Origin: Dillenia suffruticosa
Taxonomy: Eukaryota; Streptophyta; Magnoliopsida; Dilleniales; Dilleniaceae
Direction of reading: 5' to 3'
DNA: 64,000 nt
Assembly (NCBI GenBank): GCA_033439265.1
Contig: JAVTVX010000009.1
Span: 9,699,109-9,763,108 of the forward strand
The notes beneath the pieces are model-generated. The model saw only the letters and a program-made list of their open reading frames with translations, was not told where the DNA came from and searched no databases. The translations under genes were made by a program, and so were the position numbers. Positions 25,610 through 36,211 of this stretch are shown here, in pieces; position 1 is the first letter of the stretch; every line of letters begins with the position of its first letter.

Positions 25610-26294
25610 TGATGAGGACAGCCCAAACACCTAGAGTACAAACTCTAGTCAAGTTCTAATTGGACTGGTTACAAGGGCTTGAGCTAAAAAGCTCCAGGGA
25701 AAGCTTTGGGCTAAGGTGAATCCTTGTAGGCCCAGGGAAGATGTTCCACACTGCCTACAAAGTTGGATTTCCATGATCCAAGTAGTGAAATAATCTCGAA
25801 GAATTTCTCAAAGAAAGTAGCTCAAGAAAAATGTAGGAAAAAAGGAAGTCAGAAGTTTTTGTCTGACTCGTTATGAAGCTTGGAAATTTGCAGTCACTTT
25901 TCATAAATGAAAGAGGGGAGTTGTATGGTTTTGAACTTAGAATAGTTTTAATTTCTTCTATAAACATATGCAAATTTCATGCCCCTACTTGCTGTATAAA
26001 AAGGGGCCATTTGCGTATGAATGACAGTAGTATTTTGAGTCAGAATTATAACTTAGTGAGTGCAAATTCTTTTTGGTTCTTTTAGAACATTTCAAACTTA
26101 TCAGGTTTTCCCGTTGTGTTCTCTATTGACTCATCAATCAATTCTTCCACCACTGATTGTGGCATCCTCATTATGCCAACGCTCTTACTTCTACAAAGGA
26201 ATGGGCTGAGGTTCGAGCACACATAACTATAGATGGTCCTGTGATTAAATTCTAATCAGGAATCTCGTCAAATTTCTTGATGAGGTTCTTATCA
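25610..26294 (+). repeat. 3' LTR of the gypsy fossil
   Basis: It starts TGATGAGGACAGCCC right after a purine-rich stretch (AAGAGGATGGGGAA) and ends at 26294. It aligns along its length with 10723-11372 and is followed by the TCATG target duplication at 26295-26299. Confidence 0.9.
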
Positions 26295-26299
26295 TCATG

Positions 26300-27040
26300 A
26301 CTTATGAAAGTCAATGACAATTTGACAATTTTACCCTAGATCATTGTATAATATAAAATGTATGAATATTATAATTCACATGCCATTTAGTAGTAAACCT
26401 ATAAATTCATATCAAATAGATAGTGAATTGCCGATAATTAAATTCAATTGATTTATTAAAACATTTTTTTATCAATATATTGAATTTTAGTATTAAAACA
26501 TACATTTAGAATACATTTACCTAATATGTAAAAAATTTAAAATCAAATAACTGATCCAATTTGACAAGGTTGCAAGGTTGGCCCAAAAGTGCTAGTGATG
26601 ACTAATGAAGAGAGAGGTTTCGGGTTAACATCTATATTTTGGGTTTGAAATTTAATTAAATTTAATTTGAAGCGAAAAAGAAAGGGGGTATTTCATTATG
26701 ATTGAAATATAATTCGAGAATTTATCTTAATAATAAGGTATATATTTCGCAACCCCTTTTAGACGGATCACAGACTTTTTGCTTGTGGTATTGGTTTTAG
26801 ATTGTTTGAGGGAGCTTTATTCATGAGAATGGGCATCACTAGGTATAATATTTGGCAACCCCTTTTATGTTTCCTCCAAAATTTCTTATATATGTGTGTG
26901 TGTATATATGAGTTTAACAAATTCCATAAGATAAGACACTAGTCCAAATAAATAAAATTGGTTTAATTTATGTATAATTTTTGAAATATGCCTATATTTT
27001 GTAGCACAGAATTTTCATTTTTCTCATAAATATGGACATA
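26300..27040. other. AT-rich spacer
   Basis: No gene or element is recognised. A short TG/TA microsatellite lies near 26888-26910. Confidence 0.5.
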
Positions 27041-27044
27041 GGAA

Positions 27045-27545
27045 AAATATGATGGAGCAAGCAAAATGCTTGGTGACTTGAGTGGATTTCACATGAATGT
27101 AAGCATTCTTATTATATTTATTATTTTGTTAGCCACCTTCAATTGTAGTTGTTCCGGTTGGTGAAATGGTTGATGAAATTTATGAGTTTTTCTAAAATTT
27201 GGTTGACATAATCGAAGGTTGTTTATGCTTTATCCAAAGGCCGTGATGACTTGCTAAAACAGCAATCAGCCAAAATAGCTAAATTGATTTCTTTGGACGA
27301 GCTTGAGCTTGGAACGTGTTTAAATCGAATTAGTACTTTGAGTGGACTCGGTGAGAATAGATGGAGTTTTCATCTTCATTTTCCTTCAATTACTAGTTTG
27401 ATAAAGATATTTGGTCCAACGAATATTGTTCTTGAAAACATCGACAATAATGCATCAAATGCTTGTTGACAAAGAGATGCAACAGCTGTTTCTCCTAAAT
27501 TAATGACTCTTGAATTTTATTTTACATGTTTATGTTAGCTTAAGC
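27045..27545 (+). pseudogene. hAT-type (TTF zinc finger / DUF4371-like) transposase fragment
   Basis: The translation on this strand gives, in order, YDGASKMLGDLSGFHMN (family form YDGASNMRGEFNGL), then VVPVGEMVDEIYEFF, then LLKQQSAKIAKLISLDELEL and TLSGLGENRWSFHLHFPSI (family form L.R.GDTRWSSHY), then QRDATAVSPKLMTLEF. These are consecutive blocks of the middle of the plant TTF-type zinc finger hAT proteins, which carry an RNase-H-like transposase fold. Both N-terminal zinc finger and C-terminal dimerisation region are missing, and the frame shifts at least once (near 27200). It is a truncated paralogue of the minus-strand copy at 43-45 kb. Confidence 0.75.
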
Positions 27546-27549
27546 CATG

Positions 27550-28009
27550 TCCTAAATTTGAGTGAGACTTAGAATTTGGAGGCAGCAAATGAATCAAGAG
27601 AACCCATTATTATTGAGCAGCCAGAGAAAAATAAAGAAACCAATAGCACAATTATAAAAGATCAATAGATTAAAAAAATAAAAAAATAAAATAAATTAGA
27701 GTTCTAGAGAATAAAATTAGAGTAAAAAACAAGTTTTAGATGATTTAGAGTTAGAGAAATCAAATTTTCGGATGCAATTTTGTGGACATTCCATCATTTA
27801 TGGAAAATTCCATCTCTTTTGAGAATTCTTCCTTTTATAAGAAAAGCGACATAATGCCAGGTATTAAAAAATGACAAGGGAAGAAGAACAATCCTAAAAC
27901 CCTCATTAGCATTTGTATTTTTCATTAGTATGTTCAAATTTTCAAAGCTTCGACCCGATGTGAATTCGCATGTGTTTGCACGCATTAAACATAGCATGAA
28001 ACATAGATA
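27550..28009. other. AT-rich spacer
   Basis: No feature is recognised; open frames here are short and unlike known proteins. Confidence 0.5.
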
Positions 28010-28562
28010 TCCACATATTCACATCCATACAAAGTTTAGACATACTCATGACTCAGCTACTTCATTAAATTATTACAATTTATTAATTTTATATGAAAAA
28101 CTCATTATCACAATATAAAAATTATTATTATAAATATACAAATATAAAAATAAAAAAAATCAAATATGTATAAAAATCAAATCAATAATTGATTTGATTT
28201 TGATATATAATATATTTTCTAATATCTTCTCAAATTCAAGGTAATATATAATGAAAATCTCAGTTGATTTTGAAAAAATATCTAGATAGAGTATCTAAAA
28301 TCCTAGAGGGTAATTTTGCAACCATCGTGCTGGCTCTGAGTTCAAGTTCTGGATTTGGCTCTGGCTCTTGTTTTGGCTCTTGGCCCTTGGCTCAATTTGG
28401 CTCAATTATATTATAATATATTTGATTTATATAGAAAATTTGTTATCACAAATAAAGAAATAATTATTATGAATATAGAAATATAAAAATAAAAAGATCA
28501 AATATATATTAAAATCATATTAATTGTTAATTTGATTTTAGTATATAATATATTTTCTAATA
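28010..28562 (+). repeat. Pair of AT-rich direct repeats (copies a and b) with a GAGCCAA spacer
   Basis: Copy a (about 28060-28224) and copy b (about 28405-28562) are roughly 80 % alike by eye and both end ATATAATATATTTTCTAATA. Between them is 180 bases including a low-complexity run of GGCTCTGG / TTGGCTC words at 28320-28400. An inverted copy lies at 49013-49190. The arrangement of two direct repeats around a short spacer recalls a TRIM-type element, but no primer-binding site is visible in the spacer. Confidence 0.55.
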
Positions 28563-28762
28563 CAACAAAAAGGAGCACATTTGGTTTTCTTATAAACAAA
28601 AAAAATCCTAACAAGCAAGCAAACAAAAATCATGTTTTTGAAGCACCGATAAGAATTTTGCTAAGCTGCCACAGAAGACTTGAAACCCAAAAAAGGAAAC
28701 TTTTCTTCGGATTAAATGTGCAAAAGATGAAAATGATAGCTTTGAATGAATTAGGAACTTAC

Positions 28763-28999
28763 CAATCCTCAGCTAAATGCAAATGGAGCCACATTATAGT
28801 GAATGGAATTTCACGAATGGGTTTGAACTTCAGATGGTGGTAGAACTTCAGATGTTGGTACAGAAATGTTAGCACAATTAAGACATGATTTTGCAAAGAG
28901 AAATCTTAGAAACAGAGAAGTGACTGATGTTTTTGGTGTACTAAAAAGTTGAAAGAGATGAAGATGGCAAGCTGATATCATGGTTTTGGGTCGGGGAAA
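28763..28999 (-). pseudogene. Candidate host first exon (leader plus N-terminal coding)
   Basis: On the minus strand an ATG at 28981-28979 opens a 56-codon frame to 28811: MISACHLHLFQLFSTPKTS continuing with Ser/Thr/Leu/Phe/Arg-rich sequence and almost no acidic residues early on, a composition like an organelle transit peptide. A consensus splice donor (GATTG|GTAAGTT) follows at 28763/28762. Two in-frame stops lie between the transit-like part and the donor, so as it stands the gene is probably dead or the coding exon ends earlier. I do not recognise the protein, and I did not find downstream exons. A copia element was inserted at 29004/29005, separating this exon from a promoter-like region at 41642-41730. 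Both facts make a broken host gene likely but not proven. Confidence 0.4.
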
Positions 29000-29004
29000 T
29001 GAAT
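29000..29004 (+). repeat. 5-bp target duplication TGAAT (left)
   Basis: TGAAT before the left copia LTR is repeated exactly at 41642-41646 after the right LTR, fixing the ends of the copia insertion. Confidence 0.85.
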
Positions 29005-29464
29005 TGTGAATTAAACAAACCAACAAATTTCATTTTTCTCATGCGTAAAATTCTAGAAGTTTAGATGTGTTAGAATCATTTATCTCACTTGACAATTGGG
29101 TATTTTAGATCTAAATGAATGTCACAAAAATTAATCGCTTTCTTTTATTCATAATCCAAATATTTTTTGTGGAGATTTGATCAACCCTTTCTAGCCTTGT
29201 CATAATTTTTCTTTTTTTTTCTCCCTTTCTCTTTAAATGCTCCATTCCATTTTCACCTATCATATTCTTCTTAAAAAGACTTAAAACCTAAAAATTGAAA
29301 GTCATTTGTTTTTGGGAGGTTAACAAGAGAGAGATATATAAGAGACATGAGGGAGTTGGGATTGGTTTCCTAAAAACCATCCCCCAAATTTTCTCTCGCA
29401 TTTTCAAATTCAAACTTAATGGGGTTTCCACCTTCATAGGCAGACCCACAATCAATTTTCAATA
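29005..29464 (-). repeat. 3' LTR of the copia fossil
   Basis: It shares long blocks with 41186-41641, including ATTAAACAAACCAACAAA at its left edge and AGTCATTTG...GGGAGGTTAA in the middle. A purine-rich motif on the minus strand (CAAGTGTGAGAT) abuts its right edge and may be the polypurine tract. Confidence 0.85.
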
Positions 29465-29469
29465 TCTCA

Positions 29470-30082
29470 CACTTGCACATGAAGCCTAGGTTTGCATATA
29501 GCGTGATTATTATAATCGAACACCAATTTTATACTGGCAAGTGAATTATGTGACCTACAAGAATATTAAGAGTTCAGGATCATACATCGATTAAGAATAT
29601 ATAATAGATTACTTTCAATGTAATGATGAGGACGTCGTATCTCATCATATCCTAATCTTCTTTTACTAAACATAGTTATCGTATCACTTATCCCTTAGGT
29701 AATATAAAAGCATACTTGATTCAAATCAAATCTTATATTCACAATTATATTTCTAAATACTAAGTCACAGACATAATTAACCGGTTTGTGAATACAGAGT
29801 AATGTGTCAGTCCTAAACAATTTTTTTTATTCTACTGGTTTTCTAATTATGTACCGCCAAACCAAATCAACCATGGTTTCTTGGTGGCATGTTAAAGTAG
29901 TAACACTAAAATAAAATTTCAAGAGGCAGTCGAAAGTCCAAAGGGTATAACTTGGGATTGGATATGAATCTCCGAATCTCACACAACAAGGTAAAGTGGG
30001 ATACACCATCTTATTATCTATATGGTCACATAAGTATAGAAGCGTATGTCTTCAATTCTAAAATAATGTGTTGTATATATTT
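29470..30082 (-). other. Copia fossil, non-coding part between pol and 3' LTR
   Basis: The stretch lies between the left LTR and CACTA element C. No protein homology is seen. By position it is the 3' untranslated part of the copia element. Confidence 0.5.
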
Positions 30083-30409
30083 CACTACAAAAAAACACGA
30101 TTTTAGCTACAAATTTAGCGATGAAAAATTTAAAAAATTCGTTGCTAAATTTAGCGACAGATAATTTTCATTACTAAAATCCGTCACTAATTTAACAACA
30201 AAAAATTATCCGTCGCTAAATTAACAACGAAAAAATTATCCGTAGCTAATTTAGCGACGGAAAAATTATCCATCGCTAATTTAACGACGAAAAAAAGTCC
30301 GTTATTAAATTAACAATGAAAAATTATCAGTATAATTTAGCGACGAATTTAAAAATCTATCGCTAAATTAGCGACGGATTCCAAATTCGTTGGAATCCAA
30401 AATACCCAA

Positions 30410-31000
30410 GGAGCGCACTTGCCTGGACGGGCCCCTGCCCCCCCGAGCCAGCACTAGCCTGCAAGCCACGTGCCTGGATGGGCCCCTGCCCACCCGAGCC
30501 AGCACTAGGCTGCAAGCGTGCCCGCGTGCCCGCCTGCCCTAGCCAGCACCCGCTTGCAAGTGCGCCCGCCCGCCCAAGCGCGCCCGCCCCCACCCGCCCA
30601 AGCCAGTACTCCCACCTGCAAGCGCGCCCGTCCACACGCCCACTCCACCGCCAGCCCTCCTCACTTAATTGATGAAAAATGCCTCCGCTTTGCCTCCATC
30701 GTGCCCGTCCCCCCGAGCCAGCACTAGCCTGCAAGCCACGTGCCTAGACGGGCCCCCGCCCACCCGAGCCAGCACTACCATGCAAGTGTGCCCGCCCGCC
30801 CAAGCCAGCACCGGCCTGCAAGGGCGGCACCCTGCTTGCAAGCGCCCGTCCACACGCCCGCTCCAGCGCTAGCCCTCCTCACTTAATTGCTGGAAAATGC
30901 CTCCGCTTTGCCTCCATCGTGGTTCGAGTTCCTGCATAGGCATAAACCGTAAAAGCATTTAACTACCAAGCCAAATGTTAGTATGTGATATAATTTTTTA
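30410..31000 (-). other. Purine / tRNA-like / GC-rich block C1 of element C
   Basis: Minus-strand reading: a short purine stretch (about 31025-31005), a tRNA-like segment with box-A-like TTGGCTTGGTAGTTAAATGC and a box-B-like GGAACTCGAACCACG (about 30972-30910), then a GC-rich tract down to 30410. The tract contains a tandem duplication with a period of 270 bases (30445 and 30715 begin the same GAGCCAGCACTAGCCTGC word). The box B is imperfect. Confidence 0.5.
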
Positions 31001-31213
31001 TTTATTTATTATCTTTCCTTCACATTTTTCTAATAATAATAAAATAATATATAATAACAATTTAAAATAATAAATATAATAACTTTTTTTACTTAAACCA
31101 CAAACCTAAAATAATATTAATTAAAAATAATAAATATGATAATTTTTAATAAAATAAAAATAATAAAATACTAATTTAAAATAAAATAATAAATTAATTA
31201 AAAAATATATTGA

Positions 31214-31311
31214 TATTATATTTTGTTTTCTTCTTTTTTCTTTTATTTTATTATTTTATTATTATTTTTCATTTTTATTTTATTTTTTTAATCCATAGTT
31301 TAAAAATGGAT
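31214..31311. repeat. Internal duplicate segment of element C, copy 1
   Basis: The T-rich segment ATATTTTGTTTTCTTC ... ATCCATAG is nearly repeated at 33953-34052 in the same direction, evidence that the inside of element C arose by duplication or by nesting of a sister element. Confidence 0.75.
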
Positions 31312-31339
31312 GACGGCATCTTAATAATATAAAATTATA

Positions 31340-31812
31340 ATTATCAATAAATTATAATATATTAATAATTTAAAAAATCTATATATTTAATCACAAAATA
31401 TTTTTATTCGTTGGAATATATAAGAAATTTCAATATAATTATAAAAAAAACCCAAAAATAGAGATGAGAGTAAGAGGAAGGAAAAAAAAAGAAGTGAGAA
31501 CAGAAAAAAAATGAGATTTAGGAGGAAGAAAGAAATAAAAAAAATATATTATCATACAAGGCTTAATGGTGGTGTAGTGGTTGACATGTTTTCCGTTCAA
31601 ATCCGAGGTCCAATGTCCAAGATTCGAATTTCTTCAATAGCATTTTTTTAGCATTTTATAATGATAAAAAAAATGAAGGGCGGGTGCCCGTACGTGCATG
31701 CGCGGGCGCGCCTGCCTACGCCCGGCGCCCGGGCACCCCTGCCTGCGCCCGGCGCCCGGCGCCCGGGCGCGCCCCGCCCCTGCGCAGGCACGAGCTTGCC
31801 TGCATGCGGAGA
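31340..31812 (+). other. Purine / tRNA-like / GC-rich block C2 of element C
   Basis: In order: an AT block nearly identical to one in element E (aattataatatattaataat, tttaatcacaaaatattt), a purine run (GAGATGAGAGTAAGAGG ... GGAGGAAGAAAGAAATAAA, about 31460-31540), a tRNA-like segment with box A TGGTGTAGTGGTTGACATG (about 31571-31589) and box B AGATTCGAATTTC (about 31620-31632), and a GC tract 31678-31812 rich in CGCCCGGCGCCCG. It aligns with the reverse complement of 54560-53752 in element E across all four parts. Confidence 0.65.
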
Positions 31813-32512
31813 ACCCGTGTCCTAGAAGAGGATCACTGCCTGTTTTGGGTTGGAAGAAAAGGGGAGGCTTGTAAAAAGGGTGGGGTACACCTTGCTGCAT
31901 AACAATGAGGGTCTATGCACAAGGGTGGGTCGGGATTAAGAGGAGGGGGAAAGAAAGAAGAAAGAAAAAAGGAAGAAAGATTAAGGAAAACTACGTAAAA
32001 TCGATAAAGAAAAGAAATGGATATGACTCACGGTTTTGGAGTTAAGCAAGAACATTAGACAAAACAAGTGCTGTTCAAAGACTGCACTATGGACTGACTA
32101 ATATCCTACACACAAATCTCTCACAAATGAGAAATAGAAAGGGACGAAATTCTCAAGTTTTAACTGTATTTCTGATATGAAAATGAGGGGGAGTATATGG
32201 GTATTTATAGGCAAAGGAAGGGGAAAAAGAATGGGCAGTAATGGGAACATTTCGGCCAAATGCACACCCTAGGCTGAAATATGAGTTCCTTTGGTTTATA
32301 ACTGCCTATAACTGTTTAAAAAGAGTCCCTTCGTCCTATATAATGATATCGAACTTATTACAACACTTCAGACATGAGTCTTGACACTTAAAATACTAAA
32401 TAAAATGGCATAAATATTGAAATACTAATAATATAAGTAATCTGTCCAAAATTGGATAGAATGTGAGTAGTTGCTTGTATGATGCTCATGTCTCTTGGCT
32501 GTTTGCATGCAC

Positions 32513-32902
32513 CTACTCTTCTCCTTGTACCATTTCATTGTCTACTGCCTTGGGAACACCTTTGGAAGTTTTCTTGGCTTGGGCTCCTCGATTGCTTGCT
32601 GGTTGCTCGTGAATTAGTACCTTAACACATGCTGGCACTGGTGCCTTTTCACTTGGTGCTGGGGCTGCATTGCTTGGTGCTATCACTTGTATTCCTTTGG
32701 GTATTGCTCCTTCTTTGTGCTTTTTCATGGCCTCTTTTGGTGTCTTATGGTCCTTAAAACATAACCGTGGTTTGGTGACAACTTTTGGTGGTGATTGCTC
32801 AATCGTGGCCTTTGGTGAGAAACTTGTGTCCATGCGAACATCCATCGCATTTGTCCCGATGCCTCGCTTGCTGCCCGATGCCTTGCTTGCTGCCTGCTGC
32901 AT
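32513..32902 (-). CDS. Unrecognised 129-codon open frame inside element C
   Basis: The frame runs from an ATG at 32902-32900 to a TAG at 32513-32515. The protein is rich in Lys, Pro, Ala and Ser (blocks PPKVVTKPRLCFKDHKTPKE and APAPSEKAPVPACVKV), basic, with no membrane segment or catalytic motif I recognise. Codon content is balanced, unlike the T-rich and GC-tract artefact frames elsewhere in the window. It lies upstream of an LTR-like promoter on the same strand, so it could be the tail of an old LTR-element polyprotein or a captured host exon. The region upstream of its ATG is a GAGCCAA/GAGCAA low-complexity run, so the true start is uncertain and expression is doubtful. Confidence 0.3.
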   Translation of the reverse strand: MQQAASKASGSKRGIGTNAMDVRMDTSFSPKATIEQSPPKVVTKPRLCFKDHKTPKEAMKKHKEGAIPKGIQVIAPSNAAPAPSEKAPVPACVKVLIHEQPASNRGAQAKKTSKGVPKAVDNEMVQGEE

Positions 32903-33175
32903 GTTGCTCGTTGCTCATTGCCTTTATGCTCATATTATTTTGCTTGCTGCTCATTGCTCATGGCTTTTGGCTCATGGTCTTGTTGCTTATTGCTCGCGAC
33001 CCTTGGCTCGCGGCCCTTTGTTTGTAGCACGTTGCTTGTGGCTTGTTACTTGAGACCTTTTACTTGTTCGTGTCCTTTGGCTCGTGTCTCTTGGTTGTGG
33101 CCTTTCATTTGCACCCTTTGGTTGGGACTTTCCGTGCGAACCTTCATGCTATCTGCTCGGGTGCTGCTCTTGGCC
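32903..33175 (-). repeat. GAGC(C)AA low-complexity array
   Basis: On the minus strand the words GAGCAA, GAGCCAA and CAACGAGC recur many times with irregular spacing. The same word family occurs at 28320-28400. Confidence 0.7.
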
Positions 33176-33192
33176 TTTTGAGGGTTCGTTAT

Positions 33193-33262
33193 ACTACGCC
33201 CGGCGCCCGTACGTGCATGCGCGGGCGCCCACGCAGGCTCGCGCTCGGGCAGACCCGCCGGA
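33193..33262. repeat. Third GC-rich tract of element C
   Basis: CGCCCGGCGCCCGTACGTGC and following sequence is a shortened copy of the start of the 31678-31812 tract. No tRNA-like segment adjoins it. Confidence 0.7.
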
Positions 33263-33952
33263 TTAATATTAATTAAAAAATATTATAAAACAATAATAAT
33301 TTGATTTGTATTATTGAATAAAATAATACAAATAAAATAAATGATACGTATACAATAATAAAAAATATTAAATAAAACAAAAAAAGAAAAAAAAATTAAT
33401 TAAAATATATGTTAATATTATTCTTAGAAAAATAAAATATAAAAAAATAAAATAAAATGCTATTTAAAAATAATACAACATAATAAATTGATTTCTTCAT
33501 ACGCTTTTAGATAATATAATTTATATTTTATTTAATTATATATAAAAAATTTAGCAACGAATTGGGATTTTCGTCGCTAAATTTAGTGACGGAAAACAAA
33601 TCCGTCGCTAAATTAATTTTTAATTTAAATATAATATATTAATAATAAAAAAAAAATTCTAATTAAAAAATATAAATTTTGCGACGGATTTTAAATCCGT
33701 CGCTAAGTTAGTGACGGATATGAAAATTTGTCGCTAAATTAGCGACGGATATAAATTTATTACTAAATGGATCGCTAAATTCGCGACAGATATAAATTCG
33801 TCGTTAAATTCGTTGCTAAATCAGTGACAAATTCTTTATTCGTTGCTAAGTTACCGACGGATTTCTCGATCCGTCGCTAACTTAGTGACGGATTTCTAAA
33901 TCCGTCACAAAATCCGTCACTAATTTAATCTTTTTTTATATAAATTTGTATT

Positions 33953-34052
33953 TAATATTTTGTTTTCTTCTTTTTTTCTTTTATTTTATTATTTTATTAT
34001 TATTTTTCATTATTATTTTATTTTTTTGAATCCATAGAACAGTTTAAAAATC
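33953..34052. repeat. Internal duplicate segment of element C, copy 2
   Basis: Second copy of the segment at 31214-31311. Confidence 0.75.
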
Positions 34053-35818
34053 GATAGCCGCCTAACCTAACCATCTGTGCCATCCGTATCATTATCTCCA
34101 TTCTCCGAAAACTAATGTTTGATCTACTTGGCAAACGAGATGGATCATCGAATATGGATATATCATATATTATCTTTCTTGTTGATAAAAATGACAAATG
34201 AAGATGAACAACTAAACTTTCAAATACGATTAAAATATATGAGAGAAGCGAACGGATATAAAAGATGAAAAATATAAATGGTGAACTCCACAACCGCGAC
34301 TTATTTAAAATTTTCTATTACAAATTTATTGAATTATTTATTGTTGTGAAAGTATAAAAAAAATTTAGTTACGAAATTAGTCTTAAATTTTGAAATATAG
34401 ATAATAAATTAGCGACGAATTTAGTCACGAATACTTTTTTGTGGCTAATTAGTGACAAATTTAGTTATAAATATTTTTTTGTAACTAATTAGTGACGAAT
34501 TTAGTCACGAATTATAGAGTTCGTTGCTAAATTTAGAGACAAATATTTTTTCGTAGCTAATTAGTGACGAATTTAACGACAAAAAATTTTTGTAACTAAT
34601 TAGTGATAGAATTTCCCACGAAATTTTTTCGTTGCTAAATTTAGCGACGAAAGTTGTCACAAGCTTTTTTTGTCGCTAAATTTAGATACGGATAACTGTA
34701 TCTGTGGCAAAATTTAGCCACGAAATATTATTCGTCGATAATTAGCGACGAAATTTGTAACGAAAAATTTTTTGTCGCCAATTAGCGACGAATTTAGGCA
34801 CGAAAACTTTTTTGTCACTAATTAGCGACAAATTTAGCCACGAATGATGTGTCCGTCGCTAATTTAGCCACGACTTCCTTTTCGTCGTAAATTTTGTGGC
34901 AAATTAGCGACGAAAAACTTTTCGTCGCTAAATTCGTCGCAAAATAGCGACGAATTTTTTTCGTCGTGAAATTTCATGGCCAAAAGCGTGTTTTTTTGTA
35001 GTGTTTAGTAGTGTTTTAATCCAAGTGTGCATAATATTTGACCTGAGTTCTTCTTACAAGTTCTCAAAAAACTTACATCATCAAGAAAATCTCATATCTG
35101 GCTATTAGACAAGTTTAAAAGATTGTGGGGAATCCATTTCATTTACCATATATGTATATGCAACATGTAATCTCATTTTAGTATTTTACTAAGACGGTAT
35201 GTATGTTAATCAACTACAAATTAACATTACCTTATCACTAACATATTATACAGATATTAGAAGTTATTGCTCATGTGAGAGAGTTAATCTCAAAAACTTG
35301 TTCGATATGTCGTTAAATGTAAATACAAGAATTTTGGATACAAAAACAAAATTCAAATGTTAATTAATATGAGCATTACATTATATATATATATATATAC
35401 TCTATATATGATTACAATCATATTTGCAATCACAATTATAGTCACAACCTACGCAATTTAAGTGATTTAACATTTCTCACAAGCATGTCTCTAGGCATTA
35501 ACTTCATAAAAGAATCATCCACTATCAAATACGTAGACATATACTTCAACATCACTTCCCTCTTTTCAATCAAGTCTCTGATAAAATTGAACTTTATGTC
35601 TATATGTTAGTTTTGTCATAATATTTGGGATCTCTAGTGTAAGCAATAGTTGATTAATTATCATAATAAATCGTTATAGTTGCCATTGAGTTGTTTACTA
35701 CTCTTAAATGTTGCAAAAATCTATTCAACTAAATTCCTTCTTAAATTGCGGAAACACATGCCACTAATTCTATTTCTATTATAGAAAGTGATACACAGTT
35801 TTGTTTCTGACTACTCTA

Positions 35819-36211
35819 TTAGATGGCGCCATTATTGAGCAAGAAAATATGACCAGAGGTAGATTTCCTCTCATCTAAATCACTTCCCCAATTAGCATCT
35901 ATATATCCTTTTAGTAGTAGATCCTTTCCTTGATAACAAATAAATAATTTGCAATTCTGTTCAGATATCTCAATATTCTTTTCACAACAATTTAGTAACT
36001 TTTTCTTGAATTGGATTGATATCTGCTTATCAAACCTACAGCATGACAAATGTTGAGATGAGTATACATCATAGCGTACATTAAGCTCAAACCGTATTGG
36101 AATATGGTATTCTGGACATTTCATTTTTCTCTTTAGAGTTTTCGGGCACATTTCGTGGCTTAAATTTTCGCTTTTAACCACATGAGTATTAATGGGTTTG
36201 TACTTTTCCAT
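35819..36211 (-). pseudogene. Copia fossil: RNase H region
   Basis: The frame ends with GYIDANWGSDLDERKSTSGH, the copia RNase H signature (GY.DADWGGD...RKSTSG). It is preceded by a region corresponding to the RT/RNase H connection (RFELNVRYDVYSSQHLS). It is part of the broken copia element 29005-41641. Confidence 0.85.

Larger units (their letters stand above)
10723..26294 (+). mobile_element. Ty3/gypsy LTR retrotransposon fossil with nested insertions
   Basis: Two related LTRs in the same direction (10723-11372 and 25610-26294) are bounded by the perfect target duplication TCATG. A primer-binding site like TTGGTATCATAGC, complementary to initiator Met tRNA, follows the 5' LTR at about 11373, and a purine-rich run precedes the 3' LTR. 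Recognisable coding parts in order are protease (about 19240-19941), reverse transcriptase (about 21640-22460), RNase H (about 22490-22775 and 24109-24300) and integrase (about 24480-25597). Between them lie a CACTA relic, two solo LTRs and CACTA element B. The order PR-RT-RH-INT is that of Ty3/gypsy. Coding is broken by many interruptions, and the LTRs differ by roughly 10-15 % by eye, so the insertion is probably several million years old. I do not assign a lineage; no chromodomain was seen. Confidence 0.9.
31813..33190 (-). mobile_element. LTR-like segment nested between GC tracts of element C
   Basis: The two flanking GC tracts begin with the same words (CGTACGTGCATGCGCGGGCG at about 31690 and 33210), so this 1.4-kb segment looks inserted into, or captured between, copies of one tract. 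Read on the minus strand it has an open frame (32902-32513), then a TATA-like CCTATAAATACCC (32200-32212) and a leader-like pyrimidine/AT stretch to about 31930. That layout resembles the end of an LTR-element polyprotein running into an LTR. I could not find its exact ends, and a captured host fragment is possible. Confidence 0.35.
30083..35003. mobile_element. CACTA-type DNA transposon C (4.92 kb, non-autonomous)
   Basis: The left end CACTACAAAAAAACACG is matched by the inverted right end CGTGTTTTTTTGTAGTG, 17 bases perfect and about 24 with mismatches. The 3-bp target duplication TTT is perfect (30080-30082 and 35004-35006). Dense subterminal repeats on the word TTTAGCGACGAA / TTCGTCGCTAAA fill 30110-30380 and 33545-33920 plus 34390-34980. 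The inside carries two tRNA-like/GC blocks in opposite orientation, a third GC tract (33193-33262) and a segment with a 129-codon frame. No CACTA transposase is seen. A segment of about 100 bases is duplicated at 31214-31311 and 33953-34052, so the inside is composite. It inserted into the copia fossil after that element was in place. Confidence 0.9.

Noticed and set aside
30363-30872. Open frames of 60-123 codons over the C1 GC tract
   Set aside because: Same composition artefact, present on both strands, with the 270-bp duplication visible in each frame.
32670-33276. Plus-strand Leu/Cys-rich frames in element C
   Set aside because: They are shadows of the GAGC(C)AA array and of the minus-strand 129-codon frame.
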